Source of the DNA: Lentisphaerae bacterium WC36
GTDB lineage: Bacteria; Verrucomicrobiota; Lentisphaeria; Victivallales; SZUA-371
DNA length: 64,000 nucleotides
Reading direction: 5' to 3'
Assembly (NCBI GenBank): GCA_020683205.1
Contig: CP085689.1
Location: forward strand, 2,474,230 to 2,538,229
In this document: one piece after another, positions 1 to 8,154 of the stretch
Layout: every line of letters starts with the position of its first letter
Numbering within the stretch: position 1 is the stretch's first letter
The notes under the pieces: generated by a model
The model's input: the letters and a program-made list of their open reading frames with translations, nothing else
The model's database searches: none
Told to the model about the DNA's origin: nothing
Position numbers and translations under genes: made by a program

Positions 1-984
1 TTAAATATAAATAAAGAATTTGATTACAAATACAATAATATTTTTATCCAGCAGTTAAAGCCTTTATGCCATGACTTAAATTTAAGCATCAAAGAACGAT
101 TTTTAATGAAATTATTCCCTAGATTTTTTACAAAAAAAGGCGATGAACTTCTTGAAAAATTTAAAATTGAACTACTTTACTCTGATTATAAAAATAATTT
201 TGGAGATATGTTAAGTCCAGAAATATTAGGTAAATATGTTAATTGCAAAATAGAAAAAAATCAATGTTTAAAATCTTGTGATACAGTCTTTATTGGATCT
301 CATTTGGAGCTTTTTTTGAAAGATAAAACAGCAAAGATTAATAAAAATAATAAAACCCTAAATATTGTGGGAACTGGCTTCATTGCTCCTGAAAATTATT
401 ACGATGACAAAGCAGAAGAATTTTCAAGAAATGTGAGAATTTTTGGATGCAGAGGTGAATTAACCAAAAATAGACTAGAAAAAATTATAGATAAAAAGCT
501 AACAAACATCACTTTGGGCGATCCTGGACTATTAGCTTCAAGGATTTTTGATACCTCTAACGTAACCAAGAAATACAAAGTTGGAGTTATTGCGCACTAT
601 ATTGATGAAAATAGCCCTGCCTTAGAAAACATTAATATTGAAAATATTCTATTAATTGACATCAAGGATTCCACCAAAAATATTGTTGAAAATATTACAA
701 GTTGCGAATTTATTTTATCTTCTGCCATGCATGGATTAATTGTCGCAGATAGTTTTAATATCCCAAATAGACGTATTATTTTATCTGATAATGTAGAGGG
801 GGGAAATTATAAATTTGATGACTATTACTCAATTTATAAAGAAAAAGTTGCATCTGCAATTGACTTGAGAAATGAAGTAATTATTGAAGAAAATATAGAA
901 TCTTTAAAAAAAGAATATCATATTAAGAAAGATGAAATCACTAAAATCCAAAACAATTTAGAATTAATGTTAAGGAGAGTGTAA
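1..984 (+). CDS. Polysaccharide pyruvyl transferase-like protein, probably 5'-partial
   Basis: The product looks like a polysaccharide pyruvyl transferase family protein (PF04230), which adds ketal-linked pyruvate to sugars of surface polysaccharides. Visible marks are the early FGDMLSP segment, a GTGF segment, RIFGCRGELT, and the C-terminal SSAMHGLIVADSFNIP signature near residue 205-220 counted from the ATG at 106. That ATG has no convincing ribosome binding site, and the frame stays open for 35 codons to the window edge, which is unusual in DNA this AT-rich. The true start is therefore probably upstream of the window; if the ATG at 106 is used, the product is 292 aa. It lies 5 bp before a GT8 gene and belongs to the polysaccharide cluster. 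Confidence 0.7.
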   Translation, partial: LNINKEFDYKYNNIFIQQLKPLCHDLNLSIKERFLMKLFPRFFTKKGDELLEKFKIELLYSDYKNNFGDMLSPEILGKYVNCKIEKNQCLKSCDTVFIGSHLELFLKDKTAKINKNNKTLNIVGTGFIAPENYYDDKAEEFSRNVRIFGCRGELTKNRLEKIIDKKLTNITLGDPGLLASRIFDTSNVTKKYKVGVIAHYIDENSPALENINIENILLIDIKDSTKNIVENITSCEFILSSAMHGLIVADSFNIPNRRIILSDNVEGGNYKFDDYYSIYKEKVASAIDLRNEVIIEENIESLKKEYHIKKDEITKIQNNLELMLRRV

Positions 985-989
985 ATTTA

Positions 990-1919
990 ATGAGTAAAGA
1001 AATCATACCAATATGTTTTACTTTTGATGATAATTATGTGAATCCAGCTCTAGTCGCATTTTACTCTATGCTAGAAAATGCTGACCAGAAATATTTTTAT
1101 AAAATTTATGTACTTCAAGCAAAAAACAATATCAGCGAGTTTTCAAAAGAAAAATTAACGAACATTGTCAAACTATTTAATAATGCTGAATTAGAATTTA
1201 AAAAAGTTAATTTTGATATTGATTTAGAATGGGATGGCGTTTTTTCAGCTCATTTTTCACCTGAAATCCTAATAAAATTGATTTTGCCGTCAATATTTAA
1301 TAATTATGATAAAATAATTGTTTCTGATGTTGATGTTGTTTTTACTGGAGATATATCAAAATCATTTACTAATTATAATTTAGATAATTATTATATCGCT
1401 GGAGTCAGAAGCCTTGAAAAACTCAATGATTTTTATGCAGCTCAAAGTTATTCTGATGAGGTTAAAGAAAAATTATTTGGCTCAATTGGAGCTGGATATA
1501 TGATATACAACCTCAACGCAATGAGAGAAAACAATTTAGAAGACCTGTTTTTAGATAATTTGAAAAGATATCGCAAAATTATAACCCAACCAGAGCAGGA
1601 TATTATTAATATTTCCATTGATAAAGATAAAATATTGTATTTACCCTTAAAATATATGTTTTGCACATATATGTATAGGTTGATAAAAAAAGAAAAACTT
1701 GATTTATCTTGCTCTGGAAAGTGGATTTATTATTTTGCAAAAAAATGGCTAAAAAAAATTAAAGAAGATAAATATAATACCAAAAATGAAATTTTAGAGG
1801 CATTTATTTCTCCAGTTCAAATTCATTATGCAACAGGAATTAAGCCTTGGAACGTATTATTTTGTTACAAAAAATTCATTTGGCTAAAATATTTCTCTAA
1901 AGTAAAAAAGGAAGGATAA
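990..1919 (+). CDS. Glycosyltransferase family 8
   Basis: A 309-aa glycosyltransferase of the GT8 type (LPS galactosyl/glucosyltransferase-like, GT-A fold), expected to transfer a sugar from a nucleotide-sugar donor during polysaccharide assembly on the cytoplasmic face of the membrane. The N-terminal CFTFDDNYV strand, the SDVDVVF segment near residues 111-117 with the metal-binding DxD, the acceptor-region QPEQD motif and a late HYATGIKPWN motif are all typical of GT8. It starts with ATG five bases after the preceding gene and four bases before the next, so it is in the middle of an operon. The sugar specificity cannot be read from the sequence. Confidence 0.85.
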   Translation: MSKEIIPICFTFDDNYVNPALVAFYSMLENADQKYFYKIYVLQAKNNISEFSKEKLTNIVKLFNNAELEFKKVNFDIDLEWDGVFSAHFSPEILIKLILPSIFNNYDKIIVSDVDVVFTGDISKSFTNYNLDNYYIAGVRSLEKLNDFYAAQSYSDEVKEKLFGSIGAGYMIYNLNAMRENNLEDLFLDNLKRYRKIITQPEQDIINISIDKDKILYLPLKYMFCTYMYRLIKKEKLDLSCSGKWIYYFAKKWLKKIKEDKYNTKNEILEAFISPVQIHYATGIKPWNVLFCYKKFIWLKYFSKVKKEG

Positions 1920-1923
1920 AAAA

Positions 1924-3012
1924 ATGTATGACGAACATCCCAAAATAACAGTTATTTTACCATCATACAAGCATGCAAGATGGATTTCAGAGGCTATTGA
2001 ATCAGTTCTGAAGCAGACTTATAAAAATTTTGAACTAATAATTGTCGACGATGGTTCTAATGATGGCAGCGCTGAACTTATAGCCTCTTACGCAAAAAAA
2101 GATGACAGAATAAAAGAAGTAATTTTTCCTAGCAACAAAGGGGCAGTTATCGCAATGCGGACGGCTTATGAAATGTCAAATGCTGAATATATAGCCCTGA
2201 TAAATTCTGACGATATTTGGGAACATGATAAACTAGAAAAACAGTTACAAGTTTTTGAAGAAAATAGCAATATTGATATAGTTTTTTCACAAGCTAGTTT
2301 TATTGATGAAAATGGTAATACAGTAAAACATAAAAGTGAATTTTTACCTTCCTCAAATTTGCAAAGTAGAGCTGAATGGATGAATTATTTTTTTACAGTT
2401 TCAAATTGTATTTGTCACCCATCAATATTAATAAAAAGAAAATGTTATGAAGAACAAGGTTTTTACTCTTCGGTACTAAGAACCTTACCTGATCTTGATA
2501 TGTGGGTAAGATTATTTTGGCATTATGATGTTTTTGTTTCAGATGAGTGCCTAATAAAGTTCAGAAAGCATTTATTCAATGAAAGTCATCCGTCTAATTT
2601 TGCAAATCTGATTAGGTATAGAGTTGAATACAAAATTATTTTGAAAAATTTTATCAAACAGATCTCTAACTGTAAAGATTTAGAGGATATTTTCCCAGAA
2701 TATAAGAGTATAATAAAAATTAAAGATGACCGTTTGACACCCTTTTATATAGCAATGATCGCTTTAAAGCAAGAAATTGATGCATTTGATGATTTTGCTA
2801 TTGACACTTTATATGAAGAGTTGGCAAAAGAAGAAATTCTAGATTTAGTCGAAAAACATAACCTTTTTAGTCCAGTAGAATTATCTAATTTAGTTGCTTC
2901 AAAAAATCCATACAAGCTCTTCGTTGAGGATTCTGCATTAAAAATATTTATGTTATTTCTGAAAAAGGTGGGCAAAAGTTTAAGATCTAAATTAAGATTT
3001 TTTCGACTTTAA
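1924..3012 (+). CDS. Glycosyltransferase family 2
   Basis: A 362-aa inverting GT-A glycosyltransferase. The first 220 residues form the GT2 domain: ITVILPSYKHARW at the start, FELIIVDDGSNDGS near residues 37-50 and NSDDIW near residue 94, which supplies the DxD-like metal ligand. The C-terminal 130 residues are helical and not recognised. It follows the GT8 gene by 4 bp after an AAGGA-type binding site and closes this group of three genes. About 250 bp without coding potential then separate it from the ABC exporter genes. Donor and acceptor are unknown. Confidence 0.85.
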   Translation: MYDEHPKITVILPSYKHARWISEAIESVLKQTYKNFELIIVDDGSNDGSAELIASYAKKDDRIKEVIFPSNKGAVIAMRTAYEMSNAEYIALINSDDIWEHDKLEKQLQVFEENSNIDIVFSQASFIDENGNTVKHKSEFLPSSNLQSRAEWMNYFFTVSNCICHPSILIKRKCYEEQGFYSSVLRTLPDLDMWVRLFWHYDVFVSDECLIKFRKHLFNESHPSNFANLIRYRVEYKIILKNFIKQISNCKDLEDIFPEYKSIIKIKDDRLTPFYIAMIALKQEIDAFDDFAIDTLYEELAKEEILDLVEKHNLFSPVELSNLVASKNPYKLFVEDSALKIFMLFLKKVGKSLRSKLRFFRL

Positions 3013-3258
3013 TAAACAAACATATTTATAAGAACAAAGATTAATGGTAGGCTTGAGATATTTTAAAAATTATTTTACACTGTAGCTTGAAAAACTGTTA
3101 GATTATGTTTATTTATAGAAACAAAGATTCGCATTTACTGATACTAAATGTTGTCAGAAACAATATGCTCCAAATTAGCTAAAATTTTTTTTAGATAGTT
3201 TGTAGTTTTTTTATGATATATTATTTGAACGAAATCATTCCGAGGAGTTTTATTAAAA

Positions 3259-4095
3259 TTGAAGAGTTATAACGAAAATAAAGTGGTGATAGAAGCAGGT
3301 ACAAAAGAGCTTCATTACTGGCGTGATATATGGAGTTTTAGAGAATTGTTCTTTTTCTTGACATGGCGAGATATTAAAGTACGTTATAAACAAGCTGTGC
3401 TTGGCGCATTTTGGGCTGTTTTACAGCCATTATTAACAATGATAATCTTTACTGTTATTTTTAGTCGAGTTGCCAAATTAGAAACTGAAGGAGCAGCTCC
3501 ATACGCAATTATGGTATATTGTGCTCTATTGCCATGGCGACTTTTTTCTGATGCATTGGCTAGTAGTTCAGAAAGTTTATTGGTGAACCGCAACATGATT
3601 TCGAAAATATATTTTCCTCGAATTATTATCCCCTTGTCAGCCATTATGACTAAATTAGTAGAGTTCTTTATTTCTTTTGCAGTATTAATTGCATTAATGG
3701 TATATTATAAATTTTTACCGAGTCAAAATATTATATTCTTGCCGCTGTTTTTAATACTATGTTTAATTATTTCATCAGCTGTGGGGTTAGGAATATCAGC
3801 TATGAATGTACAGTTTCGCGATTTTAAGTATATTGTTCCATTTGCAATTCAAATGGGACTATATATTTCCCCTGTTGGATTTAAATCAAGTATAGTTCCT
3901 GAAAAATGGCGCTTTTTATATTCATTAAATCCAATGGTCGGAGTAATTGATGGCTTTAGATGGTGCATTCTTGGAGGAACTGGAAATTTTTATGTTCCAG
4001 GATTAGTTATTTCAATATCTATGACAATTATTACATTTATGATTAGTTACAAAATATTTAGATCAACAGAAAAAACATTTGCGGATAAAATTTAA
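3259..4095 (+). CDS. wzm: ABC-2 type polysaccharide export permease (Wzm-like)
   Basis: A 278-aa permease of the O-antigen/teichoic-acid export family (ABC2_membrane). About six hydrophobic segments are visible, preceded by the amphipathic LTWRDIKVRYKQAVLGAFWA segment typical of Wzm/TagG. The start is a TTG at 3259, chosen because a strong GAGGAG ribosome binding site lies at 3242-3247 and no ATG fits. It lies 2 bp before the matching ATPase gene, and the two together should form the exporter that moves lipid-linked polysaccharide across the inner membrane. It lies downstream of the glycosyltransferase genes, but with its own 250-bp leader, so it may have its own promoter. Confidence 0.88.
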   Translation: MKSYNENKVVIEAGTKELHYWRDIWSFRELFFFLTWRDIKVRYKQAVLGAFWAVLQPLLTMIIFTVIFSRVAKLETEGAAPYAIMVYCALLPWRLFSDALASSSESLLVNRNMISKIYFPRIIIPLSAIMTKLVEFFISFAVLIALMVYYKFLPSQNIIFLPLFLILCLIISSAVGLGISAMNVQFRDFKYIVPFAIQMGLYISPVGFKSSIVPEKWRFLYSLNPMVGVIDGFRWCILGGTGNFYVPGLVISISMTIITFMISYKIFRSTEKTFADKI

Positions 4096-4097
4096 TT

Positions 4098-5291
4098 ATG
4101 CATGATAATATAGCTTTAAAAATAGAAAATATAAGCAAGAAATATGTTATTTCACATGCAAGTGGAAAAGCATCGTATCGAACTCTACGCGAATTTGTTA
4201 AGGAGTTAGCCTTTTTTTGGAAAATTAAAAAAGACAAAAAAGAAGATTTTTTAGCCTTAAATGATATCAATTTAGAAATCAACAAAGGTGATAGAGTTGC
4301 AATTATCGGTAGAAATGGCGCAGGCAAATCAACTCTTTTAAAACTACTAAGCAGAATTACCGAGCCAACACGAGGTAAAATTGCTATTTCAGGTCGTGTA
4401 GCTTCGCTACTTGAAGTTGGAACAGGATTTCATCCTGAGTTAACAGGCAAGGAGAATATTTACCTGAATGGCGCAGTTTTAGGAATGACTAAAAAGGAGA
4501 TTGAATCAAAATTTGACGAAATAGTTAACTTTTCAGGTGTAGAAAAATTTCTAGACACTCCACTCAAGCGCTATTCGTCTGGAATGCAAACACGATTAGG
4601 ATTTGCTATTGCAGCTAATTTAGAAAGTGAAATTTTAATTGTTGACGAAGTTTTAGCTGTTGGTGACATTGAATTTCAGAAAAAATGTTTGGGCAAAATG
4701 GATGAAATTTCAAAAACTAAAGGGCGAACCATTTTATTCGTAAGCCATAATATCCTTGCTGTTCAAAATCTTTGTAATAAAGGAATTGTATTAGATAAAG
4801 GCGAAGTTATTTATTCAGGGAATGTAGAAGATGCTGTAAAGTATTACACAGACCTAAATAGTAATGGTAACTTTAATTTAATTACTAAAGATAAGAATCT
4901 AGATTTTGTTGATTTTATCTGCCCAACAGCTCTACACTCAAAATCAAATTGGGATTTTCAATTTAAAATAAATTCGCAAAAACATTATCAAGACTGCTAT
5001 ATTAATTTTGTTATTTCAAATGCCAATAATTTAAAAATCATTCATTATTCGGGTCAAAAAGATAAATTTAGGGATATTAAACAAGGACTTAATACTCTAA
5101 CGTTTTCTGTTGGAGATGTTCATTTAAATGATAGTAAACTAAGTTTAACGTTACAGATTTTAGATAAAAACCTTAATGAAATTTTTCATGCAGATAATTT
5201 TTCTTTACCTTCAGTGTTAGATTTAGAAAAATACACTAATCATTTGGCTGTTTGCGATAATAAAATTTCACTTCAGTTGGATTATTCTTAA
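4098..5291 (+). CDS. wzt: ABC transporter ATPase for polysaccharide export (Wzt-like)
   Basis: A 397-aa ATPase of the Wzt family. The nucleotide-binding domain (about residues 1-250) shows Walker A GRNGAGKST near 71-79, the signature YSSGMQTRL near 158, Walker B ILIVDEVLAVGD near 179-190 and the switch histidine in VSHN. A C-terminal beta-rich extension (about 265-397) corresponds to the Wzt_C position, which in O-antigen exporters recognises the non-reducing end of the glycan. It directly follows the permease gene, so the two form one exporter. The extension argues for a chain-modification-dependent ABC pathway rather than Wzx/Wzy. Confidence 0.9.
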   Translation: MHDNIALKIENISKKYVISHASGKASYRTLREFVKELAFFWKIKKDKKEDFLALNDINLEINKGDRVAIIGRNGAGKSTLLKLLSRITEPTRGKIAISGRVASLLEVGTGFHPELTGKENIYLNGAVLGMTKKEIESKFDEIVNFSGVEKFLDTPLKRYSSGMQTRLGFAIAANLESEILIVDEVLAVGDIEFQKKCLGKMDEISKTKGRTILFVSHNILAVQNLCNKGIVLDKGEVIYSGNVEDAVKYYTDLNSNGNFNLITKDKNLDFVDFICPTALHSKSNWDFQFKINSQKHYQDCYINFVISNANNLKIIHYSGQKDKFRDIKQGLNTLTFSVGDVHLNDSKLSLTLQILDKNLNEIFHADNFSLPSVLDLEKYTNHLAVCDNKISLQLDYS

Positions 5292-5474
5292 AGTTTATGA
5301 CCTATTTACCAACCATATCGCTTAAAAGTTATACTTTTAAATTTAAATTGTTATTATGACAACCAAAAGTGATAGATTACGCTGAGCTGACTGGCAAAAA
5401 GATTTAAGCACATGTAACTAAGAGTTTAAATCATACTGTTATGAAAAAATTAAAAGTAATTGAAATTTTTCTGA

Positions 5475-5627
5475 CTCCGTCATAGATTCGTAGATCAATT
5501 ACGGAAAGCTGGACTAAATAATGAACAAATTGCGTCAGTAGTTGGTCATAGTTCGACAAAACAAACTAAAGATTATGGCGATTATCACAATGTTATTGAT
5601 TTAAATTCAAGACTTACAAGCCAATAA
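5475..5627 (+). pseudogene. Tyrosine recombinase C-terminal remnant
   Basis: Reading from 5475, this fragment encodes LRHRFVDQLRKAGLN followed by VVGHSSTKQTKDYG and ends at TAA 5625-5627. This is the C-terminal catalytic end of a phage-type tyrosine recombinase: the (H)xLRH box, the GH pair and the region of the catalytic Tyr. A TGA at 5472 sits just upstream in the same frame and the N-terminal part is absent, so it is a dead fragment. It lies outside the 34.8 kb element, just left of its left end, and is best read as the scar of an older integration at the same tRNA site. Confidence 0.65.
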
Positions 5628-5685
5628 AACTTACAAAAAAACAATTTAAAAAACAAAAGTAGACCACAAGTCGACACTATAAAAC

Positions 5686-5723
5686 AATAAAAAAGCGCTT
5701 AACTCGTTAAGAATTAAGCACTT
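5686..5723 (-). terminator. Rho-independent terminator, originally of the tRNA-Leu gene
   Basis: A stem of AAGCGCTTAA (5693-5702) and TTAAGCACTT (5714-5723), 10 bp with one mismatch and an 11-nt loop, is followed on the minus strand by a T run (5688-5694). It sits 13 bp beyond the copy of the tRNA 3' end at 5737 and has the tRNA orientation. Before integration, tRNA-Leu would have ended directly into it. Confidence 0.7.
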
Positions 5724-5736
5724 GGAATATTTAATT

Positions 5737-5750
5737 TGGTACCGAAGGTG
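5737..5750. repeat. Left attachment core (attL)
   Basis: TGGTACCGAAGGTG, identical to the last 14 bases of the tRNA-Leu gene as read on the plus strand at 40548-40561. Similarity stops right after the core on both sides, as expected for a site-specific crossover. Confidence 0.75.
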
Positions 5751-5816
5751 TGTGTACTCATTTTTTTTAAATCACCTCAAAATTTTATTTAACTTTCATT
5801 TTTTGAATTTAAAATG

Positions 5817-5830
5817 TCTAATTTAGCTAA
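5817..5830 (+). repeat. Left copy of 14-bp TCTAATTTAGCTAA repeat
   Basis: An exact copy of the 14-mer at 40457-40470. Both copies lie within about 100 bp of an attachment core, just inside the element, in the same orientation, and each is followed by the 21-bp repeat. They are candidate integrase arm-binding or excisionase sites. Confidence 0.5.
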
Positions 5831-5892
5831 ATTAATGCGAATAATAAAATCATCAAAAAACGGTACTTTTTGGCACTTTTAAGTCTCAAAAT

Positions 5893-5913
5893 GGTACCAA
5901 ATGGCTACGTTTT
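5893..5913 (+). repeat. Left copy of 21-bp terminal repeat
   Basis: The 21-bp block beginning GGTACCAAATGG is repeated exactly at 40506-40526. In the circular form of the element the two copies would flank the attachment core as direct repeats, the usual layout of integrase arm-type sites. The first six bases, GGTACC, also occur in the core. Confidence 0.6.
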
Positions 5914-6089
5914 TTCAAGCTATAAATTTATACAAAAATCACCATTTTATCATGATATTTTAATTGTTTAATTTATCACAAAATCAATAAACTTCAAGAT
6001 TCGTTGTTATTAAATATAATTTTAGAAACCTATAGCTACAAATACAAAAATGCGTTCAAGGATATGAATGTGAACTTTGGTAACACTCA

Positions 6090-6197
6090 AACAAAAGAAG
6101 ACAAACTCCTCCAAGAAAACGTACTCAATTAAAGCAAATCATCGATACATTAGAACTTGATAAAGTTGAAGAATTATTATCTGTGTTAAAAAATTAG
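6090..6197 (+). pseudogene. Possible recombinase C-terminal tail remnant
   Basis: The frame ending at TAG 6195-6197 reads RKRTQLKQIIDTLELDKVEE and then LLSVLKN. The pattern of a short helix ending the protein matches the tails of the two intact tyrosine recombinases in this window (PQEKIDKIIDYLNYHNLDG and GVKQRIDQLSDEKVIRVMEF). An in-frame stop lies upstream and no start fits. The match is only a pattern, so the call is tentative. Confidence 0.35.
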
Positions 6198-6241
6198 CTG
6201 CTTAAGATTTATTAATATTAGTATAAAATCTTTATTTAAAC

Positions 6242-6269
6242 TTGCAATTATACATTTGTAGATTATATT
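6242..6269 (+). promoter_or_regulatory. Candidate sigma-70-type promoter for the PLA2-like gene
   Basis: TTGCAA at 6242-6247, a 16-bp spacer, and TATATT at 6264-6269, located 48 bp upstream of the ATG at 6317, which has an AAGGA ribosome binding site. Confidence 0.4.
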
Positions 6270-6316
6270 TAATATTATCATAAATCATCTAATATTAACT
6301 ACAAGGAACTCAATTT

Positions 6317-8092
6317 ATGAAACAAACAGGAACAAGGAGTGCTGGGAAATGGTCAAAACCAGCATATAAAGTAAATGGCAAGAGACCAACGAAGAACAGA
6401 GCTAATGTAAAGAAAACCACATCTCAATCAACAAGCAAAAAATCAACAAATGCAAACAAGCCCAATGAAAGACAGCTTTTTGATAGAATTGCAGATGACC
6501 ACTTTCCTAAACATTTACATCTGAAGTTTTCATTTTATGCAATTTTTGACAAATGGCATGAAAAGAACCCAAGTAAAAGAACTGAAAGTTATCAAGCAGG
6601 TATGCAAATAATGTTGGCATTGACTGCATTTGACGACCTATCTAAAAGCAATTCAATTAATATGTATATGGTTGTCAATGAAGCAGTAAAATCTGATGAA
6701 AATTGGCTGGAGTCTATATGGGGAGGCACTGTTAAAGGAGCTGAATGGCTTTGGGATAGTACTGCAGATTTAGCCGAATATCTTGGTGATGCCGTTGCAG
6801 ACGCGGCAACATGGACATGGGATTCGACATGTAAAGTGTTTAATGCAACTGTTAAAGCAACTAAAAACGCTTCTACTAAGATAATTGACAGCACAGGCTT
6901 GTTTCTTAATTTATGTGTACAAGCAATTATCAAAGGAGTTAACAATGAAGTATTACAGCAGCAATATGTAAAAACTTTTAGATTAGCGGTACATACTTGG
7001 AAAAATAGCGATTTATCATTTGGTGGAATTGTTACATTGTGCACAGATTTAATAAAAATTTTTAGTAAACCTTTAGCTGGAGTTTCTTTTGATTCAAAAA
7101 CAGGAAATATTTCGGGGTCAATAACAATTGCTGGTTTAAAGTTGAAAGCTTGGAAAATTGAAAAGAAATACTTCTTAGTTAAAATTCCTTTTACAGATGT
7201 TGCTTTTGAAGCAGTACCTGTTATTTCCTATAGTTTGGATGCAAGTGTGCCTTTTGATATGGTATTTAGACCTTTTAAAGCAATAACAAAAAAAGAGCAA
7301 GATCGTTACTTGCTAGAAAAAAATCCTTTATTGGGTCTTGTGGCCTTAGACGCGGTTGTTAATTTAGCAGGTCGAATCGAAACTAATATGACAATCGTTG
7401 GTGATTTATTAACAAGTGGCATTGGATGGGTTAAAAATATGACATTACTTCCTATTCAAGGAGCTTTAGCAAATGGCAACGCATCTTTAAAGAATATAGA
7501 ATTACCTAAGCCAGATGAAACAGCTAGTTCTTCTTGGCAGCCCCTTGGGCTTAGTCTAATAAGTGGTGAAGGAGCTGTTGCTCCTGAAATTGGGAGTTTT
7601 CCAGGACCTGGTTGGACAGGTACAGCAAAACAACGTCCCCAAAATATCGTAGATTTAACTGCTAAAATTCACGATTTTGGCTATCATATTAACGACGTTA
7701 AATTTTTCCCTACTTCTGTTTTATTTGCTTTCATTGACAAGTATACTATTTCAAGAAAAGCCAAATGTGATTATATATTTAATGTAATGGCAAATAATAT
7801 TACTAAAAATTTTGCTCAAAGTTTAGCAATATGGGTTGCTAATATTTTGTTTAGTGGAAGTTCTCCTACTGAATTTGTAACCAATGATAAATTTAAAAAT
7901 GTCATAAAAGACACAGGTCTTGACAAACCACAAGACTACTTGATGATTCCTTATCAAAATCTTGACAAAAAATATCAAAATAGTTTGAAAAGTGACAGGC
8001 TAACTCCATGTCAGCAAGACACCAACCCAGGATGGCGTAAATGGGCTGCTAATAATATTACACGTTGGCAAGAAATATCCACTTTATCTTAA
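6317..8092 (+). CDS. Putative effector with phospholipase A2-like domain
   Basis: A 591-aa protein whose N-terminal 50 residues are very basic and rich in Lys, Asn, Ser and Thr. The middle (about 130-200) has a repeated WxxSTxD...A amphipathic pattern. Near residues 425-490 it carries a motif set like the parvovirus VP1-type phospholipase A2 domain (PF08398 group): a calcium-loop-like FPGPGW, then VDLTAKIHDFGYH with the catalytic HD pair, then KCDYIF in the place of the usual AD..F. Such domains hydrolyse membrane phospholipids and occur in viral capsids and some bacterial toxins. No signal peptide is seen. The next gene, 62 bp away, encodes a lipoprotein, so a toxin-immunity pair is possible. 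The domain call rests on motif recognition only. Confidence 0.5.
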   Translation: MKQTGTRSAGKWSKPAYKVNGKRPTKNRANVKKTTSQSTSKKSTNANKPNERQLFDRIADDHFPKHLHLKFSFYAIFDKWHEKNPSKRTESYQAGMQIMLALTAFDDLSKSNSINMYMVVNEAVKSDENWLESIWGGTVKGAEWLWDSTADLAEYLGDAVADAATWTWDSTCKVFNATVKATKNASTKIIDSTGLFLNLCVQAIIKGVNNEVLQQQYVKTFRLAVHTWKNSDLSFGGIVTLCTDLIKIFSKPLAGVSFDSKTGNISGSITIAGLKLKAWKIEKKYFLVKIPFTDVAFEAVPVISYSLDASVPFDMVFRPFKAITKKEQDRYLLEKNPLLGLVALDAVVNLAGRIETNMTIVGDLLTSGIGWVKNMTLLPIQGALANGNASLKNIELPKPDETASSSWQPLGLSLISGEGAVAPEIGSFPGPGWTGTAKQRPQNIVDLTAKIHDFGYHINDVKFFPTSVLFAFIDKYTISRKAKCDYIFNVMANNITKNFAQSLAIWVANILFSGSSPTEFVTNDKFKNVIKDTGLDKPQDYLMIPYQNLDKKYQNSLKSDRLTPCQQDTNPGWRKWAANNITRWQEISTLS

Positions 8093-8154
8093 TTGAAATA
8101 ACTTATAATTAATGCTACTTTATAATTTTAAGCGAATAAAAATAAGGTTTTTAT

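Noticed and set aside
6592-7044. A 150-codon open frame antisense to the PLA2-like gene
   Set aside because: It mirrors the codon pattern of the sense gene, has no ribosome binding site, and no protein-like motif.
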